From the NCBI GenBank assembly GCA_964583765.1, contig CAZOWW010000041.1, positions 1-39,777 of the forward strand: a stretch of 39,777 nucleotides of DNA, given 5' to 3'. Within the stretch, counting starts at the first letter, position 1; the number at the start of each line of letters is the position of its first letter. The notes under the pieces were generated by a model. The model did not search any database. It was not told where the DNA came from and was given only the letters and a program-made list of their open reading frames with translations. The position numbers and the translations under genes are program-made. This document shows, piece by piece, positions 31,487-38,736 of this stretch. The stretch is from CAZOWW01 sp964583765. Its GTDB lineage: Bacteria; Actinomycetota; Actinomycetes; Actinomycetales; Kineosporiaceae.

Positions 31487-31603
31487 GTGTCGAGGGGGAC
31501 CGAGCGGATCGTCGCGGCCGCGCTCGGTAGTTGGGGCGCGACTCTGCGGCTGTGCCTGCTGATGATCGTGGTAGCCGCCGCGATCGCACTGTCTCGCCAG
31601 TGA
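31487..31603 (+). CDS. 38-residue single-pass membrane peptide
   Basis: GTG at 31487 lies 8 nt after GGAGGAGG (31471-31478), the strongest ribosome site in this part of the window; an in-frame GTG at 31481 is too close to it. The peptide begins VSRGTERIVAAALGSWGATL, continues into one hydrophobic helix RLCLLMIVVAAAIAL and ends SRQ. Codons are GC3-rich as in real genes. A hairpin follows the stop by 7 nt. Small peptides of this basic-N-terminus, single-helix style occur in actinomycetes with unknown function; a membrane-active or regulatory role is possible. Its neighbours are the XRE-DUF5753 gene, divergent and 1.2 kb away, and a convergent methyltransferase gene. Confidence 0.6.
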   Translation: MSRGTERIVAAALGSWGATLRLCLLMIVVAAAIALSRQ

Positions 31604-31610
31604 ATCGCAC

Positions 31611-31632
31611 CGTCCCGCCTGCGCACGGGACG
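31611..31632 (+). terminator. hairpin directly after the membrane-peptide gene
   Basis: CGTCCCG (31611-31617) pairs with CGGGACG (31626-31632) over an 8-nt loop, starting 7 nt after the peptide stop codon. Confidence 0.55.
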
Positions 31633-31700
31633 TCCTGCAGGTCGGCACACTGCCGCTGACCGCTTCTGCCGCTCGCCACGGCGGAGCGGATACCCATGTC

Positions 31701-31727
31701 GGGCCGGGTCCGCCAAGGACTCGGCCC
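31701..31727. terminator. hairpin between small peptide and methyltransferase genes
   Basis: GGGCCG (31701-31706) pairs with CGGCCC (31722-31727), and inside it GTCC (31708-31711) with GGAC (31717-31720) around 5 nt. It has the same g-GTCC-N5-GGAC-t core as the terminator at 20072. About 95 nt past the methyltransferase stop. Confidence 0.55.
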
Positions 31728-31819
31728 GTTCCCGTCCGGCTCAGCCGCCTGCCCGGCCGTCGCCGTGTTCCCTCCCGATCCGCTGCCGCCCGCTGTCGCC
31801 CCGCAGCGGCTCCGCGTGG

Positions 31820-32668
31820 TCAGGCCCGCGTGGCGATCGCACCGATCATCGTGGAGCTGCCTTCGCGGTACTCGCTCCCGGTCAGGTCGCCGTGAACGGC
31901 CTGCACCCGCAGTCCCGCAGCGGCGAACTCCGCCCGCAGGCTCTCCGGGGTGAAGCTTCGCTCCCACACGCGGTAGACCCGGGTCTCGTCGGCGGTGACC
32001 ACGATGTGCTCGTCGAGATAGGTGGGACCGGCTTCCCCTTCGGCGTCGTAGCGAAGGGTGCGGGTGAGCCACAGGTGGCGCTCGGCCGACCAGAAACCGC
32101 CGGTCTGCACCCCCCACTCCTGTCGTCCCTCGGACCCCGCCCGGTGGGCCGCCGTCGCCACGTCGCACACGAACACCCCGGAGGATCCGAGCCACCCCCG
32201 GACGCGCTCGAGCACCCGGCGCAGGTCGGCGGGGGAGAGCACCCCGAGATCGAGGTAGATCAGGAGAACCGCGTCAAAGTGTTCCGCGAGCGCCAGTTCC
32301 CGGTAGTCCCCCCGCAGGTACCGCACCTCGGGGCTGTGTTCCCGCGCATGGGCCAGGCTTCCCGCGGACCAGTCGACCCCCGTGACGTCGAACCCGGCCC
32401 GGGCCAGACGGGACGTGTACAACCCCGGGCCGCAGCCCAGATCGAGCACCCGACCACCGGGCGGCAGGACCGTCGTCAACCACGCCACCGTGGCGTCGAT
32501 GGTCTCCGGCCGGCGACTGGCCGCGTCCGTCCCCGGATCCAGGTGGGCCTGGAGCATGCTGGCGGCGAGGTGCGGCTCGGTCCACAGCGGATGGGTGCCC
32601 TCGGCGTGCGGCGGGGGCGGGTTCTGCCATGCCTCGAGCGTGGCGAGCAGATCGAGATGGTCGGACAC
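31820..32668 (-). CDS. class I SAM-dependent methyltransferase
   Basis: A 282-aa Rossmann-fold methyltransferase. Motif I is VLDLGCGPGLYTSRLA near residues 74-90, the motif II acidic strand is VTGVDWSAGSL, and a motif IV region FDAVLLIYLDLGVL follows; the C-terminal third is an antiparallel sheet (YLDEHIVV...VYRVWERSFTPESL). The N-terminal LEAWQNPPPPHAEG...LWTEPHLA segment is shared by a group of small-molecule methyltransferases in bacteria. Substrate unknown. The GTG at 32668 has only a weak ribosome site. It diverges from the PP2C gene with a tandem repeat between them. Confidence 0.9.
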   Translation of the reverse strand: MSDHLDLLATLEAWQNPPPPHAEGTHPLWTEPHLAASMLQAHLDPGTDAASRRPETIDATVAWLTTVLPPGGRVLDLGCGPGLYTSRLARAGFDVTGVDWSAGSLAHAREHSPEVRYLRGDYRELALAEHFDAVLLIYLDLGVLSPADLRRVLERVRGWLGSSGVFVCDVATAAHRAGSEGRQEWGVQTGGFWSAERHLWLTRTLRYDAEGEAGPTYLDEHIVVTADETRVYRVWERSFTPESLRAEFAAAGLRVQAVHGDLTGSEYREGSSTMIGAIATRA

Positions 32669-32717
32669 GAGGTCAGCCTGGCACTTCTCCCGCGACCGTC
32701 ACCAACGACATTTCGAT

Positions 32718-32768
32718 CCGGTCAGGTGGTCGACCCGGTCAGGCAGTCGACCCGGTCAGGCAGTCGAA
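32718..32768. repeat. three tandem copies of a 17-nt unit
   Basis: CCGGTCAGGTGGTCGAC (32718), CCGGTCAGGCAGTCGAC (32735) and CCGGTCAGGCAGTCGAA (32752), lying in the divergent region between methyltransferase and PP2C genes. Confidence 0.93.
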
Positions 32769-32913
32769 CATGCCCTTCCGGCACGGCGACACGGTGTCCG
32801 CGGCCGCCTGCGCTCTGGCAGGATCGCTGGTGCGACCGAACGCGGATCGCATCGCGCGTGCCCGGGAACGTCGGGTCGTGCGATTCCAGGGCGAGAGGCG
32901 GTGACACGACGAG

Positions 32914-33735
32914 GTGACCCTGCAGCTGCGCTGGGGTGCACGCACGGACCGGGGGCGGGTGCGGGCGATCAACGAGGACGCTTTCGTCGCCACCGCACCC
33001 GTGTTCGTGGTTGCGGACGGTATGGGAGGTCACGCGGCGGGTGAGGTCGCCAGCGCGCTGACCGTCGACTGTTTCCGCGCCCTCGCCGGTCCGGGGAGCG
33101 CTCCGGCGGAGGACGTGCTCGGCGCGCTCGGCGAGGCCAACGACCGGATCCTCGAGCACGCCGCGTCGAGTCCCACGGCCCGTGGCATGGGGACCACCGT
33201 CACCGGGCTCGTCGTGGTGCAGAACGGTCCCGCGGAGGAACTGCTCGCCTTCAACGTGGGGGACTCGCGCCTCTACCGGATCCGGGGCGAGGACGTCGCC
33301 CAGGTCAGTGTCGACCACTCGGCGGTGCAGGAGCTGGTGGACGCCGGCTTGATCGCCCCCGAGCAGGCAGCCGTGCATCCCGATCGGCACATCGTGACCC
33401 AGGCCCTGGGCAGCAACCCGCCGCCGCGGCCCGACGTGTGGTTCATCGCACCGGCTGCGGGCGATCGCTTCGTCCTGTGCACGGACGGTCTCAGCGGCGA
33501 GGTGCCCCTGCAGGAGCTCGGGCGTCTCAGCCGGGAGATCGAGGACCCGGGCGAGACCGCCGACCAGCTGGTGGAGGCCGCCCTGCGGGCCGGGGGGCGC
33601 GACAATGTCACCGTGCTCGTCGTGGACGTCGTGGAGGTGTCCGGCGACGCGGGTCCGGACGAGTCGACCGCCCCGCGGGCCTCGCTCACGGCGGAGAACC
33701 CCGTCCTTCCGACGGACCTCGCAGGGAACGTCTAA
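32914..33735 (+). CDS. PP2C-type Ser/Thr protein phosphatase
   Basis: A 273-aa soluble metal-dependent phosphatase, probably reversing the action of the kinase encoded three genes on. Motifs: RVRAINEDAFV (metal Asp), VFVVADGMGGHAAGE (metal Asp and Gly pair), MGTTVTGL, NVGDSRLYRIR, LCTDGLSGEV, and GGRDNVTVLVVDV with the last metal Asp. About 30 disordered residues follow. GTG at 32914; the ribosome site is poor. First gene of the signalling cluster; TAATCT overlapping its stop (33734-33739) could be the -10 of the next gene. Confidence 0.95.
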   Translation: MTLQLRWGARTDRGRVRAINEDAFVATAPVFVVADGMGGHAAGEVASALTVDCFRALAGPGSAPAEDVLGALGEANDRILEHAASSPTARGMGTTVTGLVVVQNGPAEELLAFNVGDSRLYRIRGEDVAQVSVDHSAVQELVDAGLIAPEQAAVHPDRHIVTQALGSNPPPRPDVWFIAPAAGDRFVLCTDGLSGEVPLQELGRLSREIEDPGETADQLVEAALRAGGRDNVTVLVVDVVEVSGDAGPDESTAPRASLTAENPVLPTDLAGNV

Positions 33736-33868
33736 TCTTGCGAACTGCTCACCGCGCGGAGGAGGCCCGGTGGGCACGTCCGTCGCGACGCGGCGGGCAG
33801 GAGTCTGGCAGGCGGAGACGCCCCGGTGAGTCGAACTCCCGGCCGGTGGTCCGTCCCGTGGGGGGAGC

Positions 33869-35833
33869 GTGAACGCGTTGACCGATCCGGTCGCCCGGTA
33901 CGTCCCCGGCGACTTCACCGCGGCCCTGGGCCGGTCCCTCCTCGTGGTCTGGGATGCCCGTGACGCGGAGTCGACCGTGGACGCCGTCTGGGCGGCGGTC
34001 TCCGGTGCCGGCGGGGTGGCGGACGTGTTGTCCGCCTTGAGCGCCGAGGGGGGCTGGCTGTCCCTGCCCGCGTTCGCCCTGATCGCCCGCGAACCCACGG
34101 CCGTGCGGGTGCTCGTGCGGGGGGACGTCGAGGTGCGGGTCACCCGATGCGGTGGCGAGCCGGACGTGACGGTGGCGGCGATGTCGGTCACCACCTGGCT
34201 GGAATCCACGGTGGAGGACGCCGGGGCGATCACCGTGCTCGCCGGGGACGCGCACCGCGCCGCGTCCCTGCCCCTGGTCCGTGGGGCGGTGCCCGTCTCC
34301 CGCCTGGTCTGGTCGGGTGAGGGCGAACCGCTCCCCGCCCCGTGCGTCCCTGCGCGTTCGGCATTGCCCGCCGAGGGCCGGCACTCCCTGCCGGCGTCCG
34401 GCGAACTGCCTGTGTCCGACCGGACGGAGGACCCCAGGACGACGACCGCGGCCGCCGGATCGGCGCCCTCCGAGCTCCTCGGCGGGAGCCGGGCGGAAGG
34501 TCCCGCGGACTCGGGGCCGGACGCTCCGGCGATCGTCCCTGCCGCGGCCGCATCGGGACTGGCGGGCGTGCGGGGCCTCTACGCCGCGCTGAGCCGGGGG
34601 CTGACCGCGGCGGCCGAGGATCCGGCCCCTGCGGACGACCCGGATTCACCCCCGACGAGACCGGATTCTCCCCCGACCAGAAGCGCTGCGAGCGGCCCGA
34701 GCGCCCTGCTGGCGGATCTGCCGACGGGCTCGGCCGCCCTCGAACACACCCTCCTACCCCTGGACGACGCGGCGGTCCCGGCCGAGCAGGAGAACCCCAC
34801 CGGCACGGTCGGGGAGAGCGTCGATCCGGAGGCCGACGGGACCGCGCAGGTCGCGGGATCCGACCGCGGGCCCACCCGGGACCCTGAGCTGAGCCTGAGC
34901 TACCAGCTCCTGCACGGCGCCAGCGAGCGCAGGTCGGTGGGCGCAGCGGCGATCCGCGTGGAGGAGGCCGATCCGGATGCGGCCGACGAGGCCGCCTCAC
35001 CGGGCGAGGCACCTGCGCCGTCCGGGGACGAGCCCACGACGGGAGATGTCCCGGCGCCCCCCGGTCCCGGTTCGTCCGGGCCCGACTCGGGGACGATTCC
35101 GGTGCTGCCCTCGGCCGCGCACTCCTCGCCGGACACCGAACTGATCTCGGCCTCGCCCTGGTCCCTGTCGCGTCCCCCGGCGCCCGCGACACCGGCCCCG
35201 AGCGCCCCGGTGGCGCCGTGGGCCGCAGGCGTGGCCGGTCTGACGCCCGGTCCTGACCCTGCGCCTGGCCCCGGCCCCGAAGCCGACCGGTTGGGCGATC
35301 ACGACGAACGGACGGTCTCCCGGTCCGCGCTCGCCGGCCTGGCCGCAGCCGGTGGCCGCCCTGGCCCCGGCCGCGGGCCCACGGTGCTGTCCGCCATGTG
35401 CCCCGCGGGCCACCCCAACCCGCCGTCCGCGACGCGGTGCCGCAACTGCGACGTCGCCGTGCCGGCGCAGGAGCCGGTCTCCGTGGCCCGGCCGAGTCTG
35501 GGACGGCTCCGCGCCACCGTGGGGGGCGACGTGGAGCTGGACCGGCCCGCGCTGATCGGTCGCCAGCCGCGACGCGCCGGGATGGTGAACGGCGAGATGC
35601 CGCAACTGGTGGAGGTGCCCAATCCCGAGCAGGACCTCTCCCGCGCGCACGTCGAGGTGCGGATCGAGGACTGGCAGGTGTGGGTGGTCGACCTGGACTC
35701 CAGCAACGGTACCTTCGTGGCGCTCCCGGGCCGTTCTCCCGAGCGGTTGCGGGCCAAGGAACCCACCCTGATCGTTCCCGGATCCGTCATTCACCTCTCC
35801 CGTGAGGTGACCTTCACGTTCGAGGCGCCCTGA
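33869..35833 (+). CDS. zinc-ribbon and FHA domain protein of the kinase cluster
   Basis: A 654-aa protein with three parts: an N-terminal globular region (1-150, RSLLVVWDARDAESTVDAVW), a long Pro/Ala/Asp/Glu-rich disordered region (160-505), then a zinc ribbon CPAGHPNPPSATRCRNCD near 511-528 and an FHA domain (549-654) with GRQ, SRAHVEV and DLDSSNGTFV intact, so phosphothreonine binding is expected. It is a likely substrate or docking partner of the neighbouring kinase. GTG at 33869 is only one base from GGGGGAG; the in-frame TTG at 33878 has better spacing and may be the true start. Its stop overlaps the kinase ATG by one base. Confidence 0.88.
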   Translation: MNALTDPVARYVPGDFTAALGRSLLVVWDARDAESTVDAVWAAVSGAGGVADVLSALSAEGGWLSLPAFALIAREPTAVRVLVRGDVEVRVTRCGGEPDVTVAAMSVTTWLESTVEDAGAITVLAGDAHRAASLPLVRGAVPVSRLVWSGEGEPLPAPCVPARSALPAEGRHSLPASGELPVSDRTEDPRTTTAAAGSAPSELLGGSRAEGPADSGPDAPAIVPAAAASGLAGVRGLYAALSRGLTAAAEDPAPADDPDSPPTRPDSPPTRSAASGPSALLADLPTGSAALEHTLLPLDDAAVPAEQENPTGTVGESVDPEADGTAQVAGSDRGPTRDPELSLSYQLLHGASERRSVGAAAIRVEEADPDAADEAASPGEAPAPSGDEPTTGDVPAPPGPGSSGPDSGTIPVLPSAAHSSPDTELISASPWSLSRPPAPATPAPSAPVAPWAAGVAGLTPGPDPAPGPGPEADRLGDHDERTVSRSALAGLAAAGGRPGPGRGPTVLSAMCPAGHPNPPSATRCRNCDVAVPAQEPVSVARPSLGRLRATVGGDVELDRPALIGRQPRRAGMVNGEMPQLVEVPNPEQDLSRAHVEVRIEDWQVWVVDLDSSNGTFVALPGRSPERLRAKEPTLIVPGSVIHLSREVTFTFEAP

Positions 35834-37620
35834 TGCCCACGGCCGGCTCCCTGGCGCCGCCCGACCTGCCCGGGTACACGTTCCTGCGGCACCTCGGTTC
35901 GGGCGGCTTCTCCGACGTCCACCTGTACGAGCGGCACATGCCCCGACGCGTGGTCGCCGTCAAGGTGCTGCGGGACCACGCGGTGGACGACCAGGCCCGG
36001 CGCCGGTTCTCCGACGAGGCCAACGTCATGGCCTCGCTCGCCTCGCACCCCTCGATCGTCACCATCTACGACGCCGCGATCGCCGAGGACGGGCGTCCCT
36101 ACCTGGTGATGGAGTACTACCCCGAGGAGAACCTCCGCGAGCGCTCGCTGCGGGAGCGCATGCGCGTGGAGACCGTGCTCTCCTACGGCATCCAGATCGC
36201 CTGCGCGGTGGAGACGGCACACCGGGCGCACATCCTGCACCGGGACATCAAGCCGGCGAACATCCTGGTCAGCCAGGTGGGTACGCCCGCGTTGACCGAC
36301 TTCGGGATCGCGGCCACCCTGGCCGAGGCATCTCTGGGGCAGGACGAGGACGGCGGCCTGTCCGTGCCCTGGTCCCCGCCCGAGGTGCTCGCCTCGGGGG
36401 CGGCCAGCGACACGCGCTCGGACGTGTGGTCCATCGGCGCCACGATGTACACGCTGCTCACCGGTCGCTCGCCGTTCGAGTTGCCGGGCGGCCCCAACGA
36501 GTTGGCCGACCTGATGCGCCGGATCGAGGGGGAGCCCCCGCAGCCGCTGCGCCGTCCGGACGTGCCGGACTCCTTCGAGCGTGTCCTGCAGCAGGCCCTG
36601 GCCAAGCGTCCCGCGGCCCGGCCGCCCTCGGCCCTGGCCCTGGCCCAGGCCCTGCAGGGGGTCGAGCGCGAGTTGCGGCTGCCCGTCACGCCGCTCGTGC
36701 TCATGTCCCCGGCCACCTGGGACGGTGCCGCGTCCGGTGCGACCGCGGCGGCCTCGGCCTCCGGCGGCTCCCGCTCGGCCGATCCCGATCCGGACGAGGA
36801 AGCGACCCGCGTCGTCAACGTCGCGCGCACCGTCGCCGACGTCCAGGGCCCGCCCGCGGCCCGGCAGGGGACGGGCGGGGCGGTGGACAACCTGACCGTC
36901 GACCGGGCCTCGCTGTTCCCCGGCCACCCGTCTGCTTTCCCCGACCACCCGTCTGCTTTCCCCGACCACCCACCCGCGGAAGGGGGCGACGACGCCCGCA
37001 CCCGGCTGCGCGAGTCCGGGCTCTCCGGGGTGCGCACCGTGTCGCCGGACTCCCTGGCCCCACGGGCGGGCTGGCCCGGCGGTCCCGCGACCCGGTCGGC
37101 GCCGGAACCGGTCGAGCCGACCATGCGGCGACCCGCCACGGTCACCGAGGAGGCCGGACCGGCATCCCCGTCACGCCTCGGTGGAGCGCTCTGGGCGGTG
37201 GTCGCCGTGGTGGTGATCGCGCTCGTGGTCGCCGTCGGGACGCTCGCCCACTCACTGTCGGGCTCCTCGTCCTCGACCACGACCACCACCGGACCCTCGA
37301 TCGCGCTGACCCAGAACGCGGTCGTCGCCGGTCCGCCCGAGGTGACCGGTCTGGTGTTGAAGGTGACCGGGCACGGCACGGTCACGGTCTCCTGGGACCG
37401 TCCCGATCAGGCCCCGGCCTGGTACATGTGGCAGCGGGTGGACGGCAACGCTCCGGACCACCACGAACACGCGACCACCAAGGCGGAGACCGCCGCGGCG
37501 AGGTTCGTGCTCAAGGGTCTGGGGGTCGGCGAGAAGCCCTGCATCGACATCCAGTCGAACAACGGGAACGCCGCCACTTCCCAGGTCGTCCACGCCTGCC
37601 TGACCGAGCCGGTCCGGTGA
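35833..37620 (+). CDS. transmembrane Ser/Thr protein kinase (PknB-like) with FN3-like sensor
   Basis: A 595-aa kinase. The cytosolic catalytic domain (10-270) has the Gly loop LGSGGFSDV, AVKVL lysine, HRDIKPANIL near 135, TDFGIAA near 156 and SDVWSIGATMYTLL. A disordered linker follows, with a three-copy FPxHP(S/P)A repeat near 362, then one membrane helix (about 450-475) and an extracellular fibronectin-III-like domain (500-595) with two Cys. Unlike PknB it has no PASTA domains, so the ligand differs. Coupled to the FHA gene upstream (TGATG overlap) and to the FHA/HTH gene downstream (GTGA overlap). Confidence 0.95.
   Translation: MPTAGSLAPPDLPGYTFLRHLGSGGFSDVHLYERHMPRRVVAVKVLRDHAVDDQARRRFSDEANVMASLASHPSIVTIYDAAIAEDGRPYLVMEYYPEENLRERSLRERMRVETVLSYGIQIACAVETAHRAHILHRDIKPANILVSQVGTPALTDFGIAATLAEASLGQDEDGGLSVPWSPPEVLASGAASDTRSDVWSIGATMYTLLTGRSPFELPGGPNELADLMRRIEGEPPQPLRRPDVPDSFERVLQQALAKRPAARPPSALALAQALQGVERELRLPVTPLVLMSPATWDGAASGATAAASASGGSRSADPDPDEEATRVVNVARTVADVQGPPAARQGTGGAVDNLTVDRASLFPGHPSAFPDHPSAFPDHPPAEGGDDARTRLRESGLSGVRTVSPDSLAPRAGWPGGPATRSAPEPVEPTMRRPATVTEEAGPASPSRLGGALWAVVAVVVIALVVAVGTLAHSLSGSSSSTTTTTGPSIALTQNAVVAGPPEVTGLVLKVTGHGTVTVSWDRPDQAPAWYMWQRVDGNAPDHHEHATTKAETAAARFVLKGLGVGEKPCIDIQSNNGNAATSQVVHACLTEPVR
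36916..36978 (+). repeat. 21-nt tandem repeat inside the kinase linker
   Basis: Copies at 36916, 36937 and 36958 (the third diverges at its end) encode FPGHPSA, FPDHPSA and FPDHPPA, in frame. Confidence 0.9.
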
Positions 37621-38366
37621 ACGGCCCGAGCGGGGTTCCGGCGCCGCCGCGGCTGCGCGTCGACTTCGCCGGTGAGGTCTTCGAGGTCGACCCCGAACGG
37701 CCGTTCGTGGTCGGTCGTGAGGGCGACCTGGCCATCGACGACAACCCCTACCTGCACCGCACCTTCCTCGTGCTCTCCGCGAGCGCCGGGTTGTGGTGGC
37801 TGAGCAATGTGGGCAGTCGCACCTCGGCGACCGTCTGCGACCCGGACAGCCGGATGCAGGCGTGGCTGGCTCCCGAGGCCCGGATGCCGCTCGTCTTCGC
37901 GCGCACCATCGTCTGGTTCACCGCGGGGCCCACCACCTACGAGCTGGACATCGAGCTCGAGGAACCGCCCTACCTGCCCTCGCCCGAGATCGCCAGCGCC
38001 TCGGGCGGCACGACGATCGGGCGTACCTCGTTCACCCCGGACCAGTTGCTCCTCGTGCTCGCGCTCGCCGAGCCGACCCTGCAGCGCAAGGGGCGCGGAG
38101 GCAGCGCGGTGCCGTCCCTGGCGGACGCCGCGGCCCGGCTCGGCTGGACCGCCACCCGGCTGAACCGCAAGCTCGACAACGTCTGCCAGAAGCTCACCCG
38201 CCAGGGGGTCAAGGGCCTCCACGGCGGCCCCGACCGGCTGGCCGTGGACCGGCGGGCGCGGCTCGTGGAGTACGCCCTGGCGGCCCGGTTGGTGACTGTC
38301 GAGGACCTTCCGCTGCTCGACGCGGCCGCCCGCGCGGCCCGCCGCGCCGCTGACCACGGGGAGTGA
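37617..38366 (+). CDS. degenerate FHA-like protein with C-terminal helix-turn-helix region
   Basis: A 249-aa protein. Residues 15-115 have an FHA-like pattern (FEVDPERPFVVGREGDLAIDD, then NPYLHRTFLVL and SNVGSRTSATV), but the Ser-x-x-His and Asn-Gly-Thr signatures are changed, so phosphopeptide binding is doubtful. The C-terminal part (about 145-245) contains a winged-helix-like segment SLADAAARLGWTATRLNRKLDNVCQKL. Proteins of this kind sit beside PP2C/kinase genes in many actinobacteria; their role is not established. GTG at 37617 overlaps the kinase stop by 4 nt (GTGA). Confidence 0.82.
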   Translation: MNGPSGVPAPPRLRVDFAGEVFEVDPERPFVVGREGDLAIDDNPYLHRTFLVLSASAGLWWLSNVGSRTSATVCDPDSRMQAWLAPEARMPLVFARTIVWFTAGPTTYELDIELEEPPYLPSPEIASASGGTTIGRTSFTPDQLLLVLALAEPTLQRKGRGGSAVPSLADAAARLGWTATRLNRKLDNVCQKLTRQGVKGLHGGPDRLAVDRRARLVEYALAARLVTVEDLPLLDAAARAARRAADHGE

Positions 38367-38736
38367 CAGCGCGCTGCCGATAGCGGATCAACCGGCCGGA
38401 GCTGCACGAACGGTAATTGATCTGTAACGAGAATCTGCTGTCGAAGCGCTTCCGGGTGCCTGCGGTGACCGTCCCGGGACCGCTATTCTCAGGCCGTCCT
38501 CGTGGGAGGACGGCCAGGGTCCACCGGTGGGGGCGCATCCGGATGGGGACTGGTCCCCACAGACAAAGTCGTCGTGCTCGAGGCACTCTTCACCGGGCCA
38601 TGGCTTCGTGCCGGGGCGGCACGTCCGCACCCAGAAGCCCGAAGTGCCATGGACGGAAGGCCGAAGCGGACGGTGCGGTATTGAGACGGCAGGCGAGCAG
38701 CGCCGGGGAACCGGCGCGGCCGGGGGGAAGAACGGT
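38367..38736 (+). other. 370-bp leader/intergenic region before the large secreted protein gene
   Basis: No gene seen. An A/T-richer patch (38408-38440, GGTAATTGATCTGTAACGAG) and TATTCT (38484-38489) are candidate promoter parts. GAAGCGCTTC (38443-38452) is a perfect palindrome. A perfect 10-bp hairpin, 38492-38501 with 38506-38515, starts right after TATTCT, and GGGGAC-TG-GTCCCC follows near 38545. The long leader suggests regulated expression separate from the kinase operon. Confidence 0.55.
38492..38515 (+). terminator. 10-bp perfect hairpin downstream of the kinase operon
   Basis: GGCCGTCCTC and GAGGACGGCC around loop GTGG. It lies 125 nt past the FHA/HTH stop and may end the operon or be leader structure of the next gene. 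Confidence 0.5.

Noticed and set aside
38367..38736. Leader considered as a c-di-AMP (ydaO) or cobalamin riboswitch
   Set aside because: The conserved sequence blocks of those riboswitches are absent; only generic hairpins and palindromes are seen.
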